This document shows, piece after piece, positions 1-7,494 of a DNA stretch of 27,507 nucleotides; positions within the stretch are counted from its first letter, which is position 1; each line of letters starts with the position of its first letter. The notes under the pieces are model-generated. The model ran no database searches and was not told where the DNA came from. It was given only the letters and a program-made list of their open reading frames with translations. A program made the translations under genes and the position numbers. The stretch comes from JANMMJ01 sp964543235 (GTDB lineage: Bacteria; Pseudomonadota; Alphaproteobacteria; Rhizobiales; Aestuariivirgaceae), in the NCBI GenBank assembly GCA_964543235.1, contig CAZIXE010000045.1, positions 1 through 27,507 on the forward strand. Direction: 5' to 3'.

Positions 1-1301
1 TCGGAAATGATGCGCTGCTGCTCGAGGTCGATGAGCAGCATCTTGCCCGGCTGCAGGCGCCATTTGTGCGAGATGTTCTCCTCGGCGAATTGCAGCACGC
101 CCATCTCGGAGGCGAGCAGGATGTGGCCATCGCTGGTGGTCAGGTAGCGAGATGGCCTGAGGCCATTGCGGTCCAGGGTGGCGCCGATCAGCTTGCCGTC
201 GGTGAAGACCATGGCCGCGGGGCCGTCCCAGGGCTCCATGAGGGCGGCGTGATACTCATAGAAGGCGCGCCGGTCCTCATCCATTAACGGGTTGCCGGCC
301 CAGGCCTCGGGAATGAGCATCATCATGGCATGCGGCAGCGAATAGCCGCCCATGTGCAGGAACTCGAGGGCATTGTCGAAACAGGCCGTGTCGGACTGGC
401 CCTCGTAGGAAATGGGCCAGAGCTTGGAGAGGTCCTCGCCCAGGATGTCGGACTTCATGTTGGCCTGGCGGGCGGCCATCCAGTTGAAGTTGCCGCGCAC
501 CGTGTTGATCTCGCCGTTATGAACGACGTAACGGTAGGGGTGGGCGAGGGGCCAGCTCGGGAAGGTGTTGGTCGAAAAGCGCTGGTGAACCATCGCGAAG
601 GCGGATTCGAGCCGCGGGTCTTCGAGATCGCGGTAATAGAGGCCGAGGTCCTTGCCGAGGACGAGACCCTTGTAGACGATGGTGCGGGCCGAGACCGAGA
701 CGGGATAGTAGGCACGGGCCTTGGCGCCCAGCACCTCCAGAACACGGTTTGACACCACCTTCCGGCAGACGAAAAGCTTGCGCTCGAAATGCGCCTCGTC
801 ACGAATGGTGGGGCCGCGGCCGATGAAGACCTGGCGGTGCACCGGTTCGGTGCCCTTGACCGAGTAGCCAAGGACCGAGGAATCGACGGGGACGTCGCGC
901 CAGCCGAGGATCTTGAGGCCTTCTTCGCGGGTGGTTTCCCACCAGATGCGTTCGATATCCTGACGGTAAATGGGTTCACGCGGCATGAAGAGGTAGCCGA
1001 CACCGTAATGCTGCGGGGGCGGCAGTTCGAAGCCAAGACGCCTGGCCTCCGCGGCGAAGAAGGCATGGGGAATCTGCAGCATGACGCCGGCGCCATCGCC
1101 GGCCTTGGGATCGGCGCCGACTGCGCCGCGGTGCTCCAGATTCTTGAGAATGCGCAGTCCATCCTCGATGATGGCATGGCTCCTGATGTTCCGGATGTTG
1201 GCGATCAGGCCGATGCCGCAAGCATCGTGCTCATTGCGGGGGTCATACAGGCCCTGGCGCGGGGCCATGCCTTCGGGGAGCAAACCGTTATCCAGTCTCA
1301 T
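1..1301 (-). CDS. gltB: Glutamate synthase (NADPH) large subunit, 5' part (runs off the left edge)
   Basis: Makes the first 433 residues of GltB, which transfers the glutamine amide to 2-oxoglutarate to give two glutamates, working with the small subunit GltD in cytoplasmic ammonia assimilation. The start ATG at 1301 is preceded by a GAGGGA ribosome binding site. Residues 23-31 read NEHDACGIG. Cys28 is the expected N-terminal nucleophile of the class II glutaminase domain, so the first 27 residues are a propeptide removed by self-cleavage, as known for GltB. Further family motifs are LEHRGAVGADPKAGDGAG, HQRFSTNTFPSWPLAHP, HNGEINT and RNGLRPSRY. Only the amidotransferase domain is in the window; the central and synthase domains lie beyond base 1. 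The upstream region carries inverted repeats that may control it. Confidence 0.97.
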   Translation of the reverse strand, partial: MRLDNGLLPEGMAPRQGLYDPRNEHDACGIGLIANIRNIRSHAIIEDGLRILKNLEHRGAVGADPKAGDGAGVMLQIPHAFFAAEARRLGFELPPPQHYGVGYLFMPREPIYRQDIERIWWETTREEGLKILGWRDVPVDSSVLGYSVKGTEPVHRQVFIGRGPTIRDEAHFERKLFVCRKVVSNRVLEVLGAKARAYYPVSVSARTIVYKGLVLGKDLGLYYRDLEDPRLESAFAMVHQRFSTNTFPSWPLAHPYRYVVHNGEINTVRGNFNWMAARQANMKSDILGEDLSKLWPISYEGQSDTACFDNALEFLHMGGYSLPHAMMMLIPEAWAGNPLMDEDRRAFYEYHAALMEPWDGPAAMVFTDGKLIGATLDRNGLRPSRYLTTSDGHILLASEMGVLQFAEENISHKWRLQPGKMLLIDLEQQRIIS

Positions 1302-1603
1302 GGGCCATTCCCTCTTCTTGGCCGACTATACTCTCACCGCGGCCAGATTGAACCGGCTGGTGGTACCAATCAGGAGTGCTGGCTCGGTAGGAGGCGGAAC
1401 TGATCATCCGCGCTGCAAACCCTCCGGACCGTTGCTCCCTTGCGCTTCTGCTGCCAGCGCCCGAGCCGGTCCCTCAGAGGTCTTTGTTGGCTCGTGCGGA
1501 CAGGCGAGCGCCATTGGCGGCATTGTCTGCCGTCCTTGTCGTCGGTTTGGTGACTGTCCGGGTCATGGTCCGGGGCAGGTTCCTGACGGTTGCGCTCATT
1601 ATT

Positions 1604-1680
1604 AGGACAGCTTTACTGTCCTTTCTGATTAAATGACAGAAATTCGGCTCTTGCGCAAGGAAAGATTGGGTCATTGACCC
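1604..1680. promoter_or_regulatory. Cluster of inverted repeats upstream of gltB
   Basis: Three short inverted repeats lie close together: AGGACAG-CTTTA-CTGTCCT at 1604-1622 (perfect 7 bp arms), TTTCTG-N9-CAGAAA at 1622-1642, and GGGTCA-T-TGACCC at 1668-1680. The nearest gene reading away is gltB (minus, start 1301), some 300 bases off. The nearest gene on the other side, the rhodanese gene, ends at 1702. They could be operators or, for the first, a small hairpin. Apart from these I see no supported gene in 1302-1701. Confidence 0.4.
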
Positions 1681-1701
1681 GATTTGAAAGAAAATTTCGC
1701 C

Positions 1702-2226
1702 TCAGGACGCCTGGATACGATTCCAGGGCATGTGACTTACGAGCTTGTTAATGGCGCTACTGCCCGTCAAGCCGGCCAGGAGCAGGGCCGCACCGACGAC
1801 GCCACAGACTGCGTAGAATCCTGGATTAACGAAATACCCCAGGCCGGTCGCAACAAGGATGACCACGCCGGACGCGATCTGCACCTGGCGCGACGGCTCG
1901 ATCGGCTGATGGCTGTCCTTGTCGATCGGCAGGCCGGCTGCCTTCCAGGCCTCGATGCCGCCGTCGATGATGAAGGCATCGACGTCCCTGGCGGCCTTGG
2001 CGAGGAGGCCGGCATTGAGGCGGCTGCGATTGCCGGACTTGCAGTGAAAGACGATGGTCTGGGCATCGTTGGGCAGGGCACCGTCGCGCAGGCGGCCGAG
2101 GGGCTGGTTTCTGGCGCCGGGGATGCGCTCGCGTGCGTGCTCTTCGAGCTCACGTATATCGACGAGCAGGGCACCCTTGTCGATCAGCAGCTTGGCATCC
2201 GACGGCGAGATTCGGGGCAGGGGCAT
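1702..2226 (-). CDS. Membrane-anchored rhodanese (YgaP-like: rhodanese domain plus DUF2892 tail)
   Basis: A 174-residue sulfurtransferase. Residues about 5-105 form one rhodanese domain with the active-site loop HCKSGNRS at 61-68, so Cys62 would carry the persulfide. A hydrophobic segment at about 113-157 can form two membrane helices and matches the short DUF2892-type anchor seen in the E. coli inner-membrane rhodanese YgaP. The catalytic domain is therefore probably cytoplasmic and membrane-tethered. The start at 2226 has a GGAG ribosome site 8 bases upstream. It stands alone, divergent from the permease gene at 2481 with a 254-base spacer. The sulfur donor and acceptor cannot be read from the sequence. 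Confidence 0.9.
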   Translation of the reverse strand: MPLPRISPSDAKLLIDKGALLVDIRELEEHARERIPGARNQPLGRLRDGALPNDAQTIVFHCKSGNRSRLNAGLLAKAARDVDAFIIDGGIEAWKAAGLPIDKDSHQPIEPSRQVQIASGVVILVATGLGYFVNPGFYAVCGVVGAALLLAGLTGSSAINKLVSHMPWNRIQAS

Positions 2227-2480
2227 GGGTTACTCCAAACGATCAAAAAGATGTACCGGTGCACCTGTTCCCTGCGCAGCATTCCCAGCCCGGGCTGTCG
2301 AGCCCCATCTCCACTGCCGCGAGGTGCAAGCCGTCCACCTCCTGCTTCGTGTGTATCACAAGGTAATTTAAGAATTCGTAAGGTGTTGTCAAAATGCGGC
2401 AAAGAGACGGCCTGATTTGCCAAAATCCGTTTCAGCAGGTAGTCAGAGCGCCAGAGCCGTCCGGGAAAATCCATACCTTC

Positions 2481-3380
2481 ATGATGCCCTCATCAAGCTT
2501 GCGCGGCATTGCCTGCACCGTGCTGGCCGCCGGCCTGTTCGTGGCCAATGACGCCTGCATGAAGGCCGTCATGGCGGACGCCCCGCCCTTGCAGGTGCTG
2601 TTCATGCGCGGGGTTGCGGGCACCATCTGGTGCGCGCCGCTGCTGGTTATGCTCGGGATCGGCCGCAACATCCGCCACGTCTTCAATCCCTGGGTCATCT
2701 TGCGATGCGGTTGCGAGGTGTTGGCGGTTACCAGCTTTGTACTGGCGCTCAAGCACATGCCGATTGCCGACATCACGGCCATCTACCAGACGGCGCCGCT
2801 GTTCATGCTGGCTGGTGCCGCGCTGATCTGGGGCGAACGAATCGGCTTCTTCCGGTCCGTTCTCATCGCCTGCGGGATCATGGGGGCACTGCTGGTGGCG
2901 CAGCCGGGTACCACGGCGGCGTCGGGCTATGCGGTCTACGGCTTTGCCACAGCCATCGGCGCGGCGGCGCGCGACCTGGCCTCCCGCAAGGTGCCGGCCG
3001 GTGTACCGGGATTTGTTGTGTCGTTCGCGACGGTGATTGTCGTCATGGCCTGCGCCGGACTGGCAACGGCAGGTTTCGAGACCTGGCTGCCGCCCAGCGG
3101 CCGGCACCTGATGCTGGTGGCGCTGGCCGGGATTCTGCTGGTGTTCGCGCATGTGCTGATCTTCCTGGCGTTGCGCCTGGCGACCCCGCGTACCGTGGCG
3201 CCGTTCTTCTATTCATTCACGGTATGGGCGGTCATCATCGGGTTCGCGGCGTTCGGCGATGTCCCCAATGGACTGGCGGTTGCCGGCATCGTGATGATCC
3301 TGGCGGCGGGCCTTGCGGTGATCTTTCTCGATGGGCGGCCCGGCGGCCGTTTCCGGCTGAGGCATGATGGCCAGACATAA
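2481..3380 (+). CDS. DMT-superfamily (EamA) permease
   Basis: A 299-residue inner-membrane protein with about ten hydrophobic segments arranged as two EamA repeats (roughly residues 8-140 and 150-290), the normal length and build of drug/metabolite exporters of the RhaT/EamA type. Family features include the FMRG loop after the second helix and PLFMLAGAALIWGERIG at the end of the first repeat. The start is one of two adjacent ATGs (2481, 2484). An in-frame upstream ATG at 2394 would add 29 non-hydrophobic residues before the first helix, which I think less likely. No clear ribosome site marks either choice. Substrate unknown. It is followed by 100 bases before the bufferin operon and probably has its own promoter. 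Confidence 0.88.
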   Translation: MMPSSSLRGIACTVLAAGLFVANDACMKAVMADAPPLQVLFMRGVAGTIWCAPLLVMLGIGRNIRHVFNPWVILRCGCEVLAVTSFVLALKHMPIADITAIYQTAPLFMLAGAALIWGERIGFFRSVLIACGIMGALLVAQPGTTAASGYAVYGFATAIGAAARDLASRKVPAGVPGFVVSFATVIVVMACAGLATAGFETWLPPSGRHLMLVALAGILLVFAHVLIFLALRLATPRTVAPFFYSFTVWAVIIGFAAFGDVPNGLAVAGIVMILAAGLAVIFLDGRPGGRFRLRHDGQT

Positions 3381-3480
3381 CGGGCAGTTGATTTCCACTT
3401 GATGGCGGGTTCGGTGATCAAAGGACAGCGGCGGTCACGTGCGGCCGTCTGACGAAACAAACAAGTTAGGGAAACACTTC

Positions 3481-3765
3481 ATGGATAATGCAAAGCGCAC
3501 AACCCTGCTGGCCCTGGCCGGCGCCATGGCAGCCGCGGTCGCCGGCCTCGGCAAACCGGCGGCGGCGCAAGAGATGGAAAAATGCTACGGGATCGCCCTC
3601 AAGGGTCAGAATGACTGCGCGGCCGGCGAAGGCACGACCTGTGCCGGCACATCGACGGTCGACTTCCAGGGCAATGCCTGGAAGCTGGTGCCCAAGGGAA
3701 GCTGTGTTGCGACCGAAACGCCGCACGGACCCGGCTCCCTCGAGCCGGTCAAGCGTCCAAGCTGA
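3481..3765 (+). CDS. bufA: Bufferin-type RiPP precursor (DUF2282, BufA1-like)
   Basis: A 94-residue precursor with a Sec-type signal peptide: charged N-terminus, Ala/Leu core, likely cut after the AAA at 27-29. The mature part has four cysteines (35, 46, 54, 75) in the family pattern EKCYGIALKGQNDC ... CAGTSTVDFQGNAWKLVPKGSC. In Caulobacter the BufA1 bufferin of this family is a periplasmic copper-binding peptide in which an MNIO enzyme turns cysteines into thiooxazoles. The same role is inferred here because the next three genes are the matching partners. The start at ATG 3481 has AGGGA about 9 bases upstream and puts the signal peptide at the N-terminus. An upstream in-frame ATG at 3439 would add 14 polar residues. 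No obvious operator is seen in 3381-3480. Confidence 0.92.
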   Translation: MDNAKRTTLLALAGAMAAAVAGLGKPAAAQEMEKCYGIALKGQNDCAAGEGTTCAGTSTVDFQGNAWKLVPKGSCVATETPHGPGSLEPVKRPS

Positions 3766-3785
3766 GCGGTGCGGGCGCCGGCCCG

Positions 3786-4670
3786 GTGCCTGACAGCCCG
3801 GACAAGCATGGCATGAGAGTGGACCCGGCACTGCCGCCCCGCGCCGGAATAGGCCTCAAGGCGGAGCATTATCGCGACATCATCGCGACCAGACCCGATC
3901 TCGGATTCTTCGAGATCCATGCCGAGAACTACATGGGTGCGGGCGGGCCGCCGCACCGCTACCTGGAAGCCATACGGCAAGACTATCCGCTGTCGCTGCA
4001 TGGCGTCGGCCTATCGATCGGCGGCGAGCAGCCGCTCGACAAGGCGCATATCGCGCGGCTCAGAGAGCTGGACCGGCGCTATCAACCGGGACTGTTCTCC
4101 GAGCATCTGGCATGGTCCAGCCATGGCGTCGGCTATCTGGCCGACCTCCTGCCCCTGCCCTACACGGGGAAGACGCTGGAACTGGTGTGTTCGCACATTG
4201 CGCAGGTGCAGGACGGCGTCGGACGGCAGATGCTGCTCGAGAACCCGGCGAGCTATCTCGCCTTTGCCGAGAGCACCCATGACGAGCCGGCGTTCATCGG
4301 CGAGATCGTGCGGCGAACCGGCTGCGGGCTCTTGCTCGACGTCAACAATGTCTTCGTTTCGGCCAGCAATCTCGGCTTTGCGCCCGAGGCCTATATCGCG
4401 GCCTATCCGCTGGCCGAGGTCAAGGAAATCCACCTCGCCGGCCATGCCGAGCGCATCGATGCGGCGGGACTGCCGGTCCTGATCGACGATCACGGCGCCG
4501 CGGTCGCCGATCCGGTCTGGGCGCTGTTTGCCCGGGTCATCGCCCGCACCGGGCCGGTGCCGGCGCTGATCGAGCGCGACAACGACGTGCCGGCGCTGGC
4601 CGCGCTCGTCGCCGAGGCGCACCGCGCGGACTCGATCATGGCCCGAGAGGCGAGGCGGAGCGTTGCATGA
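3786..4670 (+). CDS. bufB: MNIO/DUF692 family RiPP-modifying oxygenase (BufB-like)
   Basis: A 294-residue TIM-barrel multinuclear iron-dependent oxidase. Conserved ligand-bearing motifs are HAEN (45-48), LHG (71-73), SEH (105-107), LLEN (150-153), LLLDVNN (182-188), HLAGH (216-220) and IERD (262-265), so the iron site appears intact. Family members MbnB and BufB modify cysteines of precursor peptides, and the precursor here is the gene just upstream. The reading begins at GTG 3786, 20 bases after bufA; ATG 3813 (residue 10) is an equally possible start and neither has a strong ribosome site. The stop overlaps the next start as ATGA, showing translational coupling with bufC. Cytoplasmic, acting before export of the precursor. 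Confidence 0.95.
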   Translation: MPDSPDKHGMRVDPALPPRAGIGLKAEHYRDIIATRPDLGFFEIHAENYMGAGGPPHRYLEAIRQDYPLSLHGVGLSIGGEQPLDKAHIARLRELDRRYQPGLFSEHLAWSSHGVGYLADLLPLPYTGKTLELVCSHIAQVQDGVGRQMLLENPASYLAFAESTHDEPAFIGEIVRRTGCGLLLDVNNVFVSASNLGFAPEAYIAAYPLAEVKEIHLAGHAERIDAAGLPVLIDDHGAAVADPVWALFARVIARTGPVPALIERDNDVPALAALVAEAHRADSIMAREARRSVA

Positions 4671-5386
4671 CATTTGCCGCGGCGCTGCTCGATCCTGCCG
4701 CTGACCCGCCCGGCGGGCTCAAGCACGGGCAGCGGCTGTCCATCTACCGGAACAATATCGCCGCCGCGCTAACCAACGCACTGGCGGTGCGCTATCCCGC
4801 CGTGCAGCGGATGGCGGGTGAGGAATACTTCGCGGTGCTGGCCCGCGGCTTCGCCGGCACCCATCCGCCGCAATCGCCGGTGCTGATTGCCTATGGCGCG
4901 GAGTTTCCGGCCTATCTGTCGCTGGACACGACGGGTTGCCGGCTGCCCTGGCTTGCCGATCTGGCAACATTTGAGAGCGCCTGGTGGGAGGCCTACCACG
5001 CGCGCGAAATGCCGCTGCTCGCTGCCACGGCGCTGCTCGCGCTGTCGCCCGAGGAACTGGGCAATGCCTCGCTCGAATTCCACGCCAGCGTGGCGACCGT
5101 CGCTTCGCGCTATCCGCTGGCCGCCCTGTGGCAGGGCGATGCCGCGGATTGCCGGGCGGGCGAGAGCCGGACCTATCTCGTCTGCCGGCCGCAGGCGGAT
5201 GTCATCGTCCGGGTCCTTGCACCGGAAACGGCCTGGATGATCCAGCGCCTGCGGCAGCAAGCGACGCTCGGAGCCGTCGCGGCGGAACTCGCTGCCACCT
5301 GGCCCGCGGCCGATCTCGCCGCGCAGCTGCGCGGCCTGTTGTCGCTTGAAATCATTTCCGGCATCAGCGGAAGGAGCCAAACATGA
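4667..5386 (+). CDS. bufC: DUF2063 partner protein of the MNIO enzyme (BufC/HvfC-like)
   Basis: A 239-residue protein with the DUF2063 N-terminal domain (about residues 1-95), including the signature SIYRNNIAAAL at 25-35 and RYPAVQRMAGEEYF. The C-terminal half (about 110-235) is the variable part that in this family folds as an accessory domain. DUF2063 proteins sit beside DUF692 enzymes and are thought to present the precursor peptide to the oxidase. It starts inside the bufB stop (ATGA at 4667) and ends in another ATGA overlap with the DoxX gene, so the three are made in step. No membrane segment or signal peptide, so cytoplasmic. The name rests on family and context; no catalytic motif is visible. 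Confidence 0.92.
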   Translation: MTFAAALLDPAADPPGGLKHGQRLSIYRNNIAAALTNALAVRYPAVQRMAGEEYFAVLARGFAGTHPPQSPVLIAYGAEFPAYLSLDTTGCRLPWLADLATFESAWWEAYHAREMPLLAATALLALSPEELGNASLEFHASVATVASRYPLAALWQGDAADCRAGESRTYLVCRPQADVIVRVLAPETAWMIQRLRQQATLGAVAAELAATWPAADLAAQLRGLLSLEIISGISGRSQT

Positions 5387-5820
5387 CAGGTCTCATTACA
5401 GGTCTCATCGGGCTGATGGAGCGATTGCCGCACAGCCTGCTGGCGCTGATCGCGCGCTTCTCGGTGGCGCTGGTGTTCTGGAACTCGGGGCGCACCAAGG
5501 TCGATGGCTGGAACATCTTCAGTGTCAACGACAAGACGCTGTTCCTGTTCCGGGAGGAGTACAGGGTTCCCCTGCTCCCCCCGGAAATCGCGGCGCTGCT
5601 GGCGCAGATGGCCGAGCACATATTCCCGGTGCTGCTGATCGTGGGGCTGGCCTCGCGGCTGTCGGCGCTGGCACTCCTGGCCATGACCCTGGTGATCCAG
5701 GTCTTCGTCTACCCGCAAGCCTATGTGACGCACGGGCTGTGGGCAGCCGTGCTGCTCATGATCATGAAGTACGGGCCCGGCGCGCTGTCGCTCGACCAGC
5801 TTGTCCGGCAGCGCGCCTGA
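5383..5820 (+). CDS. bufD: DoxX-family membrane protein of the bufferin operon (BufD-like)
   Basis: A 145-residue integral membrane protein with about four hydrophobic helices and the DoxX-type opening LIARFSVALVFWNSGRTKV (22-40). Small DoxX proteins are regular fourth members of DUF2282-DUF692-DUF2063 operons. Their role there is not settled; a redox or membrane-linked step is often proposed. The ATG at 5383 overlaps the bufC stop. Its own stop (5818-5820) directly abuts the stop of the convergent gene at 5821, with no base between them. It is the last gene of the operon, and no hairpin terminator is visible at the junction. Confidence 0.9.
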   Translation: MTGLITGLIGLMERLPHSLLALIARFSVALVFWNSGRTKVDGWNIFSVNDKTLFLFREEYRVPLLPPEIAALLAQMAEHIFPVLLIVGLASRLSALALLAMTLVIQVFVYPQAYVTHGLWAAVLLMIMKYGPGALSLDQLVRQRA

Positions 5821-6261
5821 TCAATTGAAGGTGTGCAGCATCAGCTTGAGGCTGCCATCGGGCTGCACAGCGAACACATGGGTGGCAACGCCGCCGAAGC
5901 TGGCCGCCGCTCCATTGGCATCCTTGCCTTGTGCCGACCATTTCGCGGCAGCCACGAGCATGCCGTCGCCGCCGCTCGCCCTGATGATCTCGAGCTTGTG
6001 GCCGGTGACGCCGTTGGCGAACAGGCCCGCGAAGAACTTTTCGACGCCGGCCGGCCCCTCGATCACGTCATGGCTTGCCGGCAGGAACGTGGCGTTTTCC
6101 GTATAGAAAGCGGCAACGGCCTTGGCGTCTGCGGCGTTGAAGGCAGCATCCCACGCGGCATAGGCAGCGCTGACTTTGTCTTCCATCTCTCCCGCTGCGG
6201 CGATGCCGGGCATGGCCAGCATCAACCCTGAAGCCAGCAGAACGGCACGAATGGCTTTCAT
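5821..6261 (-). CDS. Secreted SnoaL/NTF2-like (DUF4440-type) protein
   Basis: A 146-residue protein with a clear Sec signal peptide (MKAIRAVLLASGLMLAMPGIAAAG, likely cut after the AAA run near residue 23) followed by one NTF2-like cone domain: a helix with WDAAFNAADAKAVAAFY, then NATFLPASHDVIEGPAGVEKFFAGLF, then a curved sheet ending HTFN. These domains bind or turn over small hydrophobic ligands or serve as dimer scaffolds; no ligand can be predicted. The start at 6261 is chosen because GGAGG lies 6 bases upstream and it begins the signal peptide; longer in-frame starts add unrelated residues. It stands alone, convergent with the bufferin operon and divergent from the threonine aldolase gene. 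Confidence 0.82.
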   Translation of the reverse strand: MKAIRAVLLASGLMLAMPGIAAAGEMEDKVSAAYAAWDAAFNAADAKAVAAFYTENATFLPASHDVIEGPAGVEKFFAGLFANGVTGHKLEIIRASGGDGMLVAAAKWSAQGKDANGAAASFGGVATHVFAVQPDGSLKLMLHTFN

Positions 6262-6338
6262 GATGTCCTCCCTACTGATTTGCTGCGTTTGGCGGCGTGG
6301 CTGTGCCGCATGGTTAACATACAACTGGGAGGCCACTA

Positions 6339-6366
6339 ACGCTAGGACAATCGGCTGGCGCGTCAA
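6339..6366 (-). promoter_or_regulatory. Possible promoter of the SnoaL-like gene
   Basis: On the minus strand TTGACG (6361-6366) is followed after 16 bases by TAGCGT (6339-6344), about 80 bases before the start at 6261. The -35 is good and the -10 poor, so this is only a candidate. Confidence 0.33.
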
Positions 6367-6438
6367 ATAGAGAGGCCCATTGGGTATGGCGCTGCCTCGC
6401 TTGCCAAGATATTGACGGCGCAAGCAACGAGGAAGGCG

Positions 6439-7482
6439 ATGAACTTTCAGTCCGACAATGTTTACGGCATGCATCCCCGGATCGAAGCCGCGCTGGCCGA
6501 AGCCAATGCCGGGACTGCCGCTTCCTATGGCGGGGACAGCCTGACAGAGCGCTCGGAGGCGGCCTTGTCAGAGATCTTCGAGACAAAGGTGCAGGCCTTT
6601 CTGGTAACAACCGGCACGGCGGCCAACGGCCTGGCGCTTGCCAGCCTTGCGCCACCCTACGGTGCCGTGTTCTGTCATGCCGAGGCCCATACCGCCAATG
6701 ACGAGTGCAATGGACCGGAGTTCTTCAGCGGCGGTGCCAAGGTCAGGGGGCTCCCCGGTCCGGACGCAAAACTCGCGCCGGATACGATCAAAGCCACGCT
6801 CGGCCAGATGGTTCGCGGGGCGCACGATCCGAAGCCGGCGGCAGTCTCTGTCACCAACGCCACGGAACTCGGCACGGTGTATTCGCCGGATGAAATCGGG
6901 GCGATCTCAACGCTGATCCGGTCGCGCGGCCTGCGCCTGCATATGGACGGGGCGCGGTTCGCCAATGCGGTGGTATCGCTTGGCGTCACGCCGGCAGAGC
7001 TGACCTGGAAATCCGGGGTCGACGTGATGTCCTTCGGCGCGACCAAGAACGGGGCCATGCTGCTGGATGCCGTCGTGTTCTTCGACAGGGAACTCGCCGA
7101 GGATTTCGTTTATCGCCGGATGCGGGCCGGCCAGCTGGTCTCGAAGAGCCGCTTTCTCGGCGCCCAGATGCTGGCCTATCTCCAGGACGGGCTGTGGCTC
7201 GACAATGCACGCACGGCCAATGCCCTGGCGCAGCGGCTCGCCAACGGGCTCAGGAATCATCGCGACATCCGCCTGCCGTTTCCGGTGCAGGCGAACATCG
7301 TGTTTGCAATCATGCCCAGGGCCCTGCATGACCGGCTCGTCGCCTCCGGAGCGAAGTTTCACCGGCGGCCGGTTTCTGAGATCAACCTGGCGGAAGACGA
7401 GGTGATCGTGCGGCTGGTGACATCGTTTGCGACAGCAGCAGCGGATGTCGAGCGATTCCTGGCCATCGTCCACAATGCATGA
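6439..7482 (+). CDS. Low-specificity L-threonine aldolase family PLP enzyme
   Basis: A 347-residue fold-type I PLP enzyme of the beta-eliminating lyase/threonine aldolase family, expected to cleave L-threonine or related beta-hydroxy amino acids to glycine and an aldehyde. Visible are NVYGMHPRI near the N-terminus, the TTGTAANGLAL cofactor loop (58-68), LHMDGARFANA (167-177, with the PLP-binding Asp170) and SFGATKNG (198-205), where Lys203 is the likely Schiff-base lysine. ATG 6439 is preferred over an in-frame TTG at 6412 because GAGGAAGG lies directly before it. The next gene starts 12 bases after the stop, so the two are probably one transcript. Exact substrate stereochemistry cannot be read from sequence. 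Confidence 0.9.
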   Translation: MNFQSDNVYGMHPRIEAALAEANAGTAASYGGDSLTERSEAALSEIFETKVQAFLVTTGTAANGLALASLAPPYGAVFCHAEAHTANDECNGPEFFSGGAKVRGLPGPDAKLAPDTIKATLGQMVRGAHDPKPAAVSVTNATELGTVYSPDEIGAISTLIRSRGLRLHMDGARFANAVVSLGVTPAELTWKSGVDVMSFGATKNGAMLLDAVVFFDRELAEDFVYRRMRAGQLVSKSRFLGAQMLAYLQDGLWLDNARTANALAQRLANGLRNHRDIRLPFPVQANIVFAIMPRALHDRLVASGAKFHRRPVSEINLAEDEVIVRLVTSFATAAADVERFLAIVHNA

Positions 7483-7494
7483 GGGGGTGCCGTC

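Noticed and set aside
330..1403. Plus-strand open frames of 140 and 204 codons over gltB
   Set aside because: The minus strand gives an unmistakable GltB N-terminus throughout.
1474..1674. Small minus-strand open frame (66 codons) between gltB and the rhodanese gene
   Set aside because: No ribosome site, no signal peptide or domain, and it runs through the inverted repeats.
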